From the NCBI GenBank assembly GCA_028554645.1, contig JAQOOI010000058.1, positions 1 to 64,000 of the forward strand: a stretch of DNA of 64,000 nt. Direction: 5' to 3'. Shown piece by piece: positions 1 through 10,441 of this stretch (positions are counted from its first letter, which is position 1; each line of letters opens with the position of its first letter). The translations under genes were made by a program, and so were the position numbers. The DNA comes from Omphalotus guepiniiformis (Eukaryota; Basidiomycota; Agaricomycetes; Agaricales; Omphalotaceae). Under the pieces are notes generated by a model. That model searched no databases. It was not told where the DNA came from and was given only the letters and a program-made list of their open reading frames with translations.

Positions 1-224
1 GTCAACATCGAAACTTGCCAACGCGAGAGGGGTCCTGGTGCGCTGACAGACTGAGATTGAGATTCCGAGGACGTCGACATGTCTGGTGAGTGGCTTTTTC
101 CACGAGGGCATGGCTGGATATTTATGTATCCTTCGCAAAGTAGTCCTTCTGGTTCTGTTCCAGTCTGCAGTAAACGAGACACATGTATGGCATTCATATG
201 TCTGAGTCTTTCCATACATACCTA

Positions 225-1190
225 CAATCAATTCCACTGCAACAAATTCCGTAATAAACGCCTTTAGTATCCTCCGCCCTCATCAACGCCTTCACCAACA
301 GGACAAGCATTAACACCTTCCTCCTTATAAACTCTTCACATCCTCACTTCCTTTAATCCCACTCAACCGCACAAAATACAATTCCTTTATCCCTTTAACC
401 ATAGAATCAACTAATCTGCTCGTCGTACCCATATCCACATTAAAATCGAGCAAATTCCTGTTCTTTCCACATCCGATCACTTTGGCTCCGAGGGTGAGAG
501 CGCGGGTCATTTCAGGTTTTTCGTTGTTCACCTCTACGAGTGGTTCCATCCCGATGGATGATTGAGTAGTTGTATAATGCTGAAAGACCGTTCTTGTGAT
601 AGCATGGCTAACGATGAGGAGAATCGTATCAGCGCCATGTCGCCCGCGCTTCTGGCGATTTGATATCGGAGAAAAGCAATTTGATTTTTCACTTCATACA
701 TTTTGCCATTTGGTCACTCACTCATCAAAATAAACTCTTGTCCATTAAAACACGCAGGTCTATCTTCCATCCCCTCCCAGGCAACCCTCACAAGCCTCAT
801 ATCCTCTAACGAATCCCTTGAAACCATTTTAGGTTCGCGTAAGAACCGTAAATAACCGACGCTCCCGCCTCAGCATACTTTCTCGCTTTTTCAGCAGGAT
901 TTCGTATACATCGCAATTTCACCCCTTTGCAGGACTATCCCTCTTGATCTCCGGCCATCAACGAAAGTGATGGAGATCCCGTCGAAGTCTGATGAAGCTG
1001 TGGTTTTCGCTTTGAGTCGTTGACGAGGAGGTATTTGTTTTGGATCTAGGTTCATTGAGATGTAGGTTTTTAGTTTCGTCTGGTCTAGTTCCTGGATTTG
1101 ATTGTGGCGATCTCGGACGTCCTTCTTGACTGTTGAGACGTCGATTGGTTTCTAGGATCGTAGGTGGTTTGCTGGATTGCCTATGATAGA
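225..1190 (-). pseudogene. TRP1: Decayed TRP1 fragment (indole-3-glycerol-phosphate synthase domain)
   Basis: The intact enzyme closes the indole ring in tryptophan synthesis; in basidiomycetes it is the middle domain of a trifunctional TRP1 protein. Reading the minus strand in shifting frames gives a clear series of IGPS signatures in the right order: KTYISMNLDPKQIP near 1060, EIKRDSPAKG near 930, KARKYAEAGASVI near 870, a WEGMEDRPACFNGQEF-like stretch near 750, then MEPLVEVNN and FNVDMGTTSRL within the longest open piece (325-549), and a final EGVNA/GEALMRAED-like end near 290. At least five frame changes and internal stops separate the blocks, so no functional protein can be made. I see no amidotransferase or PRA-isomerase domain on either side, so this is a partial copy rather than a recently broken whole gene. 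Confidence 0.85.
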
Positions 1191-1303
1191 GTGGGGGATG
1201 CTGAGTGATGATGTATGGGAGTAAGGAAACCGCTGGCTTTTTGTATTGAACGTGGAGAATTTCACGCAATCCGGATTTGAATCTTATAATCTGCTTCGTG
1301 AAC

Positions 1304-2560
1304 TCATGTCCAATATCAAGCTGAATAATGGGTTATTGATGCCTGCAGTTGGCATTGGGTACGTCCTCTCGTCTCTCAAGTGTAAATATAATACTCATCC
1401 GTCCTATTGTAGATTGCTGGATGGGACGCGTAAGGTGAAAGTCAAGAAGTAATCGACATGGTCAAGAGCAGCTCTGCGATTAGGCTAACCTGACATATCT
1501 ACCACGGTAAGTCCGCCCTACTAATAACTCCCTTCCAATCTTGACTGCTCAAATGACTCATTGCTTCGAACTATGGTAAGCGCTGGCTCAACAGGTGTCT
1601 CTTGCTCAACAGTAATGATACGTGCATTCAACAGGGAAACGAACGATCTGTCGGTAAAGCGATTCAAGAATCAGGAGTTGCAAGAAAAGATATCTATCTA
1701 ACAAACCAAACTCCTCGTTCGTCCCTGATCATCATGGTTCTGAATACATACAATACTTACCTTTTTTACAGGAGCGAAGACCACGGACGAGTGAGTGAAG
1801 CGCTTGAGAAGAGCTTGGAAAAAGCTTGGTGTGGTGATTATGTGGATATGTACCCTGATGCATTGGCCTCAAGCCATCTCTGAACAAGGTTTGTTGTCGT
1901 CCTTAAATACTGATGGAAACGAGGCTGATCGGCGTACCTTGCAACCAGGGGACACACACTCGCTCCCGATGAGAAAGTCCAACGTTCGTTGAGGACATGG
2001 AAAGATGATGAGAAGAAAGCTCCCTTAGAGTCAGGTGTTGTTTCATTCATAGTGCCCTCCCCCTAGATTTTGATTTTAAAGTTGTTGTCCATCCAGGTAA
2101 AGGCGAAAAAGTATTATTGGCGTATCCAACTTTAGCATCAAAACCCTACATGTCTATATTGAATCAAACCAACAATTGTTCCCGCGACCAATCAAGTGGA
2201 ATTACACCCGTGTTTACCACAACACGAATTTTACTCCCTTTTTTCCTACTGCAAATTCGCACACGCGGGATAGTTACTCACGGCGTATTCACCTATTAGG
2301 AAAACATAAATTCGCATTCAGATCAACCAAGTCGTTGGGATTGCAGAAACCAAGAGTGTTTTCGGTTGCACAGGTTTTTGTGTTGAGTTGGGGTGTACAG
2401 CGTGGAACGGCGGTGATACCCAAGACGGTACATCCCGAACGAATGAAGGAGAATTTTTGAAGGTGATTGAGTTTGAATGAATCAGAGATTGGAGGTGGTT
2501 GGATAATTTTGACATCGGGAAAGAGGGGATGCATAGGAGTGTTTGTGGGTTTCATTTTCT
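1304..2560 (+). pseudogene. Decayed aldo/keto reductase gene
   Basis: Family members are cytosolic NADPH-dependent carbonyl reductases with a TIM-barrel fold. The plus strand shows the family blocks in order but in different frames: KLNNGLLMPAVGIG (about 1318), an intron-like gap, NERSVGKAIQESG (about 1635), DHGRVSEALEKSLEK (about 1780), MHWPQAISEQG (about 1857), GVSNFSIKTL (about 2115), ATNQVELHP (about 2190) and the well-kept C-terminal stretch around VLSWGVQRGTAVIPK (about 2380). Frameshifts are visible at the LGCDYVDMY region (about 1820), where bases have been lost and gained, and again before the GVSNF block. The catalytic Asp-Tyr-Lys-His set cannot be assembled in one frame. The last exon is best preserved, suggesting fairly recent loss. 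Confidence 0.85.
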
Positions 2561-2959
2561 ACTGATCCTTGCGTGGGTCCCCTGTTTCGGGTGGACTTAC
2601 GAAAACACTTGGATGGCACATCATGACTTTGGGGGGAATCGTCCGGAGTTTAAAAGATATGTCCGCGGATAAGGGAAAGAAAGGACGTAATTTTAGAAAT
2701 TCACAAGGTTTGCTGTAAATAAAAAATTATAATAATATAAAGCAAAAAGCCGTTTTTTGGAAGGATTCCTTTTCTTTCTTCTTCATGCCTTTCCCTCAAG
2801 ATGAGGTTCTGTCCCTTTTTCCTTCTCTTTCTCTTTGAATTGAGAAAACTAATGTTATTTTCAAGGCAAAGCTCGTGGTCAATATTCATTTCAAAACGTT
2901 GCTTTATGGAGCTTATACAGTCCGTCTTTGCACTCACAATTTGGAGTACTCATCTACCG

Positions 2960-3960
2960 TGAACCGTCCGAGCAGGTCAAAAAATCAATAGACTCATGTT
3001 TGATTATTTCAATCGTCATGTTTTGCCATTAGCTACAATGGTACGTTACTTACTTATATCCACTTTCATCCCCACCCACTTACTCACTTACTTTCGGATT
3101 TGACAGCAACATTGGAGTAAAACTACATCACGCATCAATTCAAAAGCTGTTCATCACATACCGAAATGAAGAAGGAGGTCCAGCAGCTTACTTTCAACCT
3201 TTTCATCAAAATTTTACTCAAATATTCGGACCAGTACAATCTATGTCGCCCAAAAACTCTTGTAGGCGATAGCGTCGTGGGCCAAGTCCCTCCCTCCCCT
3301 TCCTCCGCATCCCAAGTACCTCGCAACTTACGTATACTCATCCCATAGCTCATGAGATGTTATTTCGTGTTGGGGAAGACAATTGCATATTGTTGCGTTT
3401 GTCCTATATTGCTCCTTATTGGGTAGCACAGGTAAGTTAAAACGTCTATGCCATCCCACACACTAATCGCGAAGATTCTCTAACTCGGTCTCAAAATGGC
3501 AGTCTCCAGGAATAGGCATCCTCTACTCATTCGCACGTGGTAGTCGCCTCAAGCCGAAGTAATTCGTCTCCGACACTCCAACATTGGAAAAAAAAAAATT
3601 TAAATTTTGTAAAATCAGTTTCTTATTTCATTAACACATCGCAACTAATATCAGTCTGTACAACGCAAGTATTCACCCCCTTCATCCTCGTACACAACTT
3701 TAATCTGAACCCCCCACGACCCTCCACCCCCTTGTAGTTCCTCGTGGCAGCTCGTACTATGTGTACCATCAACCGCTCAACTAATGGGGTATTCACACCA
3801 CGTAGTTGTGAGTCCCTGTTTATCCTTCTTGTTGTTGAATCCGGGCTGAAGCGATTATACTCTGCCACACTTATGGCTTTTGTTGATCTTGTATTTAAAA
3901 CGTGAGTTAGTCGTGGTTTCAGTTATGTTCTCTAGCTACTCGAAATGCCGTGAATCAGTT
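2960..3960 (+). pseudogene. Decayed multi-pass membrane protein, copy A (plus strand)
   Basis: This is a broken copy of a basidiomycete seven-helix membrane protein family of unknown function. Blocks recognisable on the plus strand are GGPAAYFQ (about 3176), YVAQ..TLVGDSVV spread over two frames (about 3240-3285), a helix reading RCYFVLGKTIAYCCVCPIL and ending in LLLIGST (about 3358-3430), and PGIGILYSFA after an intron acceptor (about 3508). Near 3830 a block VESGLKRLYSATLMAF corresponds to the conserved VESGAIYSA-type helix. The same blocks occur in the same order in the minus-strand copy at 5165-6560, which identifies both. Stops and frame changes between almost every block make it non-functional. 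Upstream, 2960-3045 may hold the remains of the previous helix ending in an ATM/donor junction. Confidence 0.7.
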
Positions 3961-5164
3961 CCCCTCCAAAATTCACCCATCTCACTCACTCACTCATCCT
4001 CCTACATAGATTCTCACCCACTCGTCAGTAAGTTCCCTTTCCCTCCTCCCTCAATACCCAACCCCTGTCTCTACCTTGGGTCCAACCTTTTCCCCAGGGC
4101 CTGAGTAGTATTCCTAGACATGATAATAGTCCCGAAATCGGACCTCGGCCCTATAACCTCACATCCCAACAAGGGCTCTGATTAACCTAAAGAAAACTAC
4201 ATCAATCAAGTAGATTAGTCCCAAGGTCAAACATCAACAGCTTTACGACAATGATTAGGTTTTCCCTAAATCAGGAGATGATGTTTGAAAATCTCGTGTG
4301 TGGTGTGGGCTTCTTGAACGCAAAATCAAAATCGGCGAACGCGAACGCGAAAACGAAAACGGGGGTGGGGTTTGCATAGGTCTAGGTCCCCTCCTTGGAC
4401 GAGAGGCGCTGGGACGACCCGTTCTACGGACGTTGATTTGGATAATGGACACTGGATTTGGATGCAGACTGGATTCGGGATGTTGATCGGGATGGGGATG
4501 GGGGAAGAGATTGGCAGATGGGATGATATAGTTCCGAGGGTCTCGCCTTCAAGGAAACATTTCTGTTCGAGTTGGAGGAGGGATAAAGGTTTCCTCAAGA
4601 TAGAGTGATCATCGTGAATTTTTGGGGTTTTTTGTTTTTTTTTGTTGTCTCCTGTTTTCTGTATCGTGTATGATTGTATTGAACTTACCTATTCGGCTAT
4701 TCGCTTCGTATCGCTTTGTGTGGCTTTGATCTTTCTTGTTTGTCGATTTGTCGTTTTATGTCTTTGCATTTGTCATCTGTTTTATCTTCTTCTTGGCACT
4801 TGGGATACCCCTTACCTCTTGTAACTCTCTTGTAGTTGTAGATACCTACATATAAAATTAGCACTGTTTACTATTAATTCTAAAAAGCAGAAATGCAAAT
4901 GCTAGCGCTCCTCGTGTAGTCTAGTTCATTTCAGGTGTCATCACGAGTGGCTTTACTCTATTTTAGGCTGATCTGTCGGTTACAGTTGAGGGAGCTACAA
5001 GTATTCGCGGAGCAGGAAAGGTCGTCAGCAGACACCAAGTGAGCGCTACTGAGTTTTAGGGTACGCGTGACTTTATTCGTTGTACAAAAACACAACTGCT
5101 ATACATATTCCTTTACCCCTCCATCGCTAGTTTAGGTCCGAATTTTACAGACAAACTCCCCCAA
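3961..5164. other. Spacer between the two inverted membrane-protein remnants, no gene seen
   Basis: Open frames here are short and overlap on both strands, with no recognisable protein family. The stretch 4320-4520 is purine-rich on the plus strand with repeated GGATTTGG/GGGATGGGG-like units, which produces meaningless Gly/Asp/Arg-rich frames. The segment 4620-4800 is T-rich. I see nothing that supports a gene. Confidence 0.4.
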
Positions 5165-6560
5165 TTACACAGACGACTTAATATTAGAATCTACATCCGA
5201 TGCCCTCCTCGACATCCTAATATCTCCCTCTCCCACCATCAACGCCGTCTCACCATCCTCAGTCGTCACCCCCGTAGCTATACGCAACATAATAAACAGA
5301 AAACACGATTCCCTGGTTAAAGCGAAAACCATCAAAATTATCATCAGAACTTGGGACTCGGATACACGATACATGACTTGGACTTACGACAGTAGGTGAG
5401 ATCTACAATCATCAAAATATCATTTGCATCAGCACGGACTCGATGGAAATCAAGGTATACTGTATACTCACTGAATCAAGAATAACATATTGGAACCACG
5501 AATCGACTTCATACAGAATAAGCAACGTCATCAAGGCCGCAGAGTATATATCGCGCCCGATTCGACGATGAGGAACATAACAGATTGGAGTCTCCTTCGG
5601 CGGATGCTGAATCCTAGGCGTTTGGTATTGATGGCGTAGATGCGGTAGGCGACCAGAGCTGTAAGAAAACAAGTCAACTTCAACTCGAAAGTATAGGATG
5701 GTGGTATGTTTACCTGTACAGATCACATTCGTAGCAAACGTCATGGTGAAAAACGAAAGTTATCCATTGAGAGAGTTGTATCACAAAGATGTTAGCTTTC
5801 GGGGTTGATACATGGTCAAAAGCGTATAATATCCCGATTCCAGTTGCTTGGATATAGATCATCAGCCTCTCACAGGACCCACACACTACCATTTGTTAAG
5901 AACTTACCCGTACTACCCAATAACAAAAGCGAAGGAAACACTACAACCCAGATCCGTTTCTCTCCCAAGACTAGATAACATCGAAGCAGCTTCAAGTTGA
6001 GATGTCCCGTTAAACGATTTCTGCCCCCACACGCACACGCACGTAGTAAAGCACTTACCACAAATAGCATCCCCGAGCAGTGTTGGTTTGAAGCACATAA
6101 AGCGTACTTACCAAACATTTGCGTGAATTCTGAAAGTTTCAGAGAAAAATGCCGCGGGACCGCCAGGTTCGTTCCGGAATATAATGAATGCTTTGATGAT
6201 TCTTGTAAAGTTTGTGCCGATATGCTACCCAAAATTCATTCAGTGATAATGAGATATGAGATATGAGATACAGCAAACATATGTGATGGACAGAGTCGGA
6301 TCCGGCTTCGAAGAAGCCTCTCCATCCTCATGGTTGCAGAAAGGAAAAAAGGAAATGAAAATTACATACCATCGTGGCGATAACAAACATCAAAAGAGAT
6401 ATCAAAAGCATGCCCTTTTCGAAGCGGCTGACCAGGCGGTCGTCGAATGAGTAGGGTCCCACGTCGTGTTGAAGAATAGCACCACATATGCGCCTACAAC
6501 CCCAATTCCACCACCACCGCAGAAGGATCAAAAAATTCCCGAGTCAGGAGCGCATACACT
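5165..6560 (-). pseudogene. Decayed multi-pass membrane protein, copy B (minus strand)
   Basis: This is the same family as copy A, in the opposite orientation and better preserved. From the N-terminal side the minus strand gives a helix around KGMLLISLLMFVIATM (about 6395), an IHYIPER..GGPAGYF-like loop (about 6190), STLYVLQT then TLLGDAIC (about 6090), RCYLVLGEKRIWVVVFP (about 5955), ATGIGILYAFDHV after an intron (about 5830), MTFATNVICT (about 5740), YSAALMTLLILYEVDSWF (about 5510) and a C-terminal exon ending near 5165. An in-frame stop interrupts the loop at about 6140. Single-base slips occur at the QT/TLL join and at the run of T before MTFATN (about 5750). The last two exons remain open, so recent inactivation is likely. 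Function of the intact family is unknown. Confidence 0.65.
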
Positions 6561-6980
6561 CTCAAGACGTTGAAATAGATATCGAACCGTAGAGGAGAGT
6601 TTTGACAGAAGATGGAAACTAGTTTCGCCTGTGCAAGTGTTAACCGAGTAAGAAGTTAGCGTGACCCCACGAAGATGAAGAGGTAACGAAAGAAACAAAA
6701 ACCGATGCGCACCTCGTCCCGGAGGAAATGCCATAACTTCTCTCCCTCGTAGTAGACCAGTTGGGTGACGGATGGTAAGGTAGCAAGGGTACTTTGCTCG
6801 CCTTCCAAGTTACTGTCAAAAACCCGGGGCCTTCCCCCCTCGCTATACTTATATCAATCGGCATCCAGAATTTTTGCGCGGGATCGGCTCCATTCTATCG
6901 AAAAATTCGAATTATTAATAACACAATTGTATTGTAATCATCACTTACTTATCATTTTTTTTTTGGCCCATCTATCCAAA

Positions 6981-7632
6981 TTAAAGCAGGTGGGTATTGA
7001 AAAGAAGGTTGAGAATGCCGTTAGAGTGTACCTGAGAGGCCCTCACTAACTTCGAGCACTCTCCAAGACCCTTCTGACAAGTTTCTGTATCCCACTGCTG
7101 AGAGGGAAGGATGATACAGCGAGATACTATTGGAGACTCGAAGGTTAGGCACCTATAGACACCCCCAAGAAACCAGGAGACTTTACACGGCGTTACCTCG
7201 CTGACCTCGGATTCCGGAACGAAATCGAGCCTTTGATACCCAATGTATTGCCGTAAAGGCTTAATAGCGCCCTTGAACGCCAACAAGTCTGATGACCTCT
7301 GATGGCCCACTAAAATCGTATTGAAAAAGCTCCCTTGACGCGTGAGTCCGACAACCGCAGAAATTCATAGGTTTTCACTGTTTGTATGAGATGGTCCGGG
7401 CAGGATAAAGTTGGCAGGCCTGAGAGTGAATCTATCGACTTATCACCCACAAGTACTCCGAAGATATCAAAGGTGGTGGTGAGGTCAGAGAGGCACCGGG
7501 CGCTAGACGTCGCCGACAATGCGGAGGTGGAGCTTTCATCACTCTAGGCACGTAGACTGGGAGGACCCAGGGGAAGGATGTTTCGAACATAGAATTGGTT
7601 GAAAAGCTGGCAGTGGTCGTCTTGGGAGACAC
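6981..7632 (-). other. Unassigned open frames, possible small gene or remnant
   Basis: Three overlapping minus-strand frames (6981-7310, 7310-7519, 7432-7632) cover this stretch. The residue composition looks protein-like in places, for example DDHCQLFNQFYVRN near 7600 and SDLTTTFDIFGVLVGDKS near 7460. No single spliced model with good splice sites could be built and I recognise no family. It lies in a region where neighbours are decayed, so it may also be a remnant. Confidence 0.25.
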
Positions 7633-7764
7633 CCTGTCTTGAGGGCTTATGTAACCTTCCGTGATAATTTACTTTGCACTCCATAGCGCGATAGATAATT
7701 TAGTTTCTAAATTTAACAATACAGTACAGAATTCTACCTTCCCAGAAAGTAGATTCAATATATC

Positions 7765-8210
7765 ATGCAGCCCAACCAACCCTCAGCACCCTCAGCAGCC
7801 AAGCCTAAAATGCAACTCCAACCACAACATTTTCCCCCGACGACGACGACGACACAATCCTTGGCCGCGCTAAAACTCGCCTCAGCATCATCCAATCTTC
7901 TCACATTCAAAAACGACCGATTCGAGGCGATACTAGACGTACTAAAACCCACTGAAGGTCGATGAACACGCAGTGCTACAGGACGAGGCTTACGCTCGAC
8001 AAAAGGCAAATTCGGAGGCTGCAGCGATGGTTCTGGTGGCAGTGGCTGCGAAGGTTCCGGTAATGGTGGTCCCAGTGCAGCCCGCATTAAACCGAATTCG
8101 CTGAAGACGATCGAGATAGGGATCGAAAGCGTCGAGGACGTGTGGGTGAAGCCATGCTGCTGCTTACACTGCCAGTGCTACCGCTGCGACTGCGTTGAAT
8201 GCCGACTGTA
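7765..8210 (+). pseudogene. Hypothetical protein fragment, frame-broken
   Basis: The plus strand opens at 7765 with a Gln/Pro/Ser-rich N-terminus followed by SLAALKLASASSNLLTF and a NDRFEAILDVLKP block, which looks like genuine coding sequence. After 7965 the same strand continues in other frames with LQDEAYARQKANSEAAAM (about 7980) and DDRDRDRKRRGR (about 8108), consistent with one protein split by frameshifts or unresolved introns. I do not recognise the family. Its 3' end runs into the region that probably encodes the tail of the minus-strand pheromone receptor. Confidence 0.35.
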
Positions 8211-10036
8211 GGAACCTGCAGTGAGGAAAAATGAATCGGAAGGCTCGTGAGTTAACGCTCTGGTGGCTCGATCGATGAATGCTTGGCCCTGGAAGAATTC
8301 GCTCTGCTTTGTGATTTCAATAGGGCCAATTCTGACGGCCGGGGGGGTGCGAGGTGCAAAGAGTTCAGATGAAAGGGGAGAGGGAGAGGGAGACGCAAGT
8401 AATTGCCGGCCGTCATTTTGGCTGCAGATCGACCCGAAGGAACACTGGCTATCGCTGAGGTTCGCAGAAATGGTCGGACCAGGCGATGAATGAAACAGGA
8501 GCAAGTAGAGAGGAAGAGGACGTAGTAGAAGGAGGGAGGTTGAGGGGGAGTGGTAACACTCCGATGGTTCCAAACCTCTTGACAGAGGGCATCTTCATTG
8601 GATAGGGGTTCGCCATAGGGTAAGGATCTTCCAGCAGCCTCGGAGCAGGATGATATTGCATGCTCGATATCTTCCAGTCAAAGGCTGAATTTGAAGCTGA
8701 CAGATCCGATGGTTGAGCCGCGCCCCAGGAGGAGCTTTGGCACGTATTATGAGTTGTATAAAATCTAGGTGAAGTGAAAAACTACTCACCTCTTGGTATC
8801 ACGCGAAAACTTCCTTCTGAAACAGACTGACAAGACTGTAATATATCGCCTTCTTGCTTCATGTGTAAAACCAAGGAATGCGAAAAATAGAAACGCCAGT
8901 CCAACAAAGATCCAGCGATCAATCTCCAGCATAAGCTCGACCATTATATTCGAGCGCCACTCGGCTTCAGTGTACACCTTAACGAGGCTGAAATTCGAGT
9001 GCATTTGCCCCCAAGTCATCCACATCACGAACGGGCCTCCAATTGACGTTGTTGCTTTGAGGTATACAACGAAGGTGTTGTACCCAACGCTGGAGAGAGC
9101 CGTCAGTCCACCAAGAGTAAGAAACCAGACGAAAAGAGTCAGAGAGCGTATGTGGAGATTGAGAGGGGTTGAAGTAGCGAAAATACGCAAACATAGTAAG
9201 AACTGGGAACCTCCTGTTAATTTGATAGGCCAACGAAACGAGGGACATTGCCCACCACAAAAAATGATAGATATGAGACCAAAAAGGAGCTGAGGTCCCT
9301 GGATCAAGAGGTATGCCAGCAGCACATTATCGAAAACTGGATGACAGCCCACGCCCCCGTAAATATCGAAGCGATGCCCTGGCGACCAAAGTTAAACCTT
9401 GAGCTGGTAGGAAAAGAAGCGAAAGTACCTTGCACAACATATTCTGAGATAAATTAGATGAAATATACAATTCCAAGAATAAAGGACATACGAAGACCCA
9501 TCTCAATGAATGGAAAGCCCAAACCAAGCACCAATTCCAGCACGAGAAGGCGCCTTTTCTACACGGTGATACATGAGAATGGAAAGGGCAACAAGATACA
9601 TGAAACATACCTCCAAAACTCTCGCTCTGTCTGTTGCAATAAGAAATAAACGAAGATTGATACACAAAGAGACCGTAGAGACAGCTGCCAATGCTCCAAC
9701 CATAAATTTCGTGGCTGATGGCAATTCTTCGTTAGACGCGTGTATCCTTCAAAACAATGATAACAGACGGACAGATGTCACACCAATACGAGGCCAAATC
9801 CGCGGTAGTGTGATCCCATACAATGGAATTAATACCCAAGACTAGACATCCGAGTCCTATCCAGGCCATAAATAGGCAGGTCCCAATATTTCGTGCTGCA
9901 GGACTACCTGTGAGAGAGACGACATGGCAGACAACAGTGGGAATGACACACCTTTATAATGCCATGGAAGAGGAATGAATACTAAAACAAAGCCCATAAA
10001 AGAGAGAATTATGAAAAGAATGTTTACAGTCGACAT
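8178..10036 (-). CDS. STE3: Ste3-like pheromone receptor (GPCR)
   Basis: Seven-helix receptor of the fungal Ste3 class, which binds lipopeptide pheromones and signals through a G protein. Proposed exons on the minus strand are 9952-10036, 9773-9895, 9611-9714, 9492-9558, a 15-nt microexon 9429-9443, and 9378 down to 8786. All phases agree. Family hallmarks: FIPLPWHYK at the end of helix 1, GTCLFMAW and INSIVWD in helix 2, the WCDI tail of loop 1, SLCINLRLFLIA in helix 3, YVVQGHRFDIY across the microexon, GCHPV in extracellular loop 2, and WGQMHSNFS then FFAFLGFTHEARRRY after helix 7. The core is about 328 residues. A GTGAGT donor overlaps the stop at 8786, and Ser/Pro-rich frames (8449-8661 and 8178-8573) look like extra tail exons, so the true 3' end is uncertain. 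An in-frame 42-nt stretch around 9230 may be an optional intron. No pheromone precursor was found nearby. Confidence 0.88.
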
Positions 10037-10441
10037 CGAGCAAGGTCGAGTAAGGAAGCCAGCCTCCGAGATGGCGACTTGCAAGAGCCAGATCTTTCAA
10101 GAGAACTTGCCGTGGTATTATATGATAAATCCGTAGAATCGCCATGAATACATCACACAGCTCTAAAGTTAGTGCCTTGACTGTTGGTAGAACCAGCCCG
10201 TTGCGAGCCCGTATGGATGAACATCATCAGGATCAAGATGGGAGTGTCATCTTGGCTGAGACGGCTTGACTTGGAGATACAGGCTCAATATAAAACCGGA
10301 GGCAGCAGAGCGAAGCATCATCCCCAGTGATATTCTGCGACTATAAATGCACTAGAGTGAAGGAAAAGAAGTGAGAATTCACGTTTAGTAGTCAATGAAA
10401 AAGTTGGTTACTCACCAAGCCCCGCAACAGCACAGCCACTA

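Noticed and set aside
7755..8087. Possible pheromone precursor ending C-M-I-Y
   Set aside because: Tyr is not a normal CaaX end, the frame is too long and Pro/Val-rich, and the opposite strand reads more like protein.
8793..9293. A 166-codon plus-strand frame
   Set aside because: It is the mirror of the Ste3 receptor exon, whose helices and conserved motifs are clear on the minus strand.
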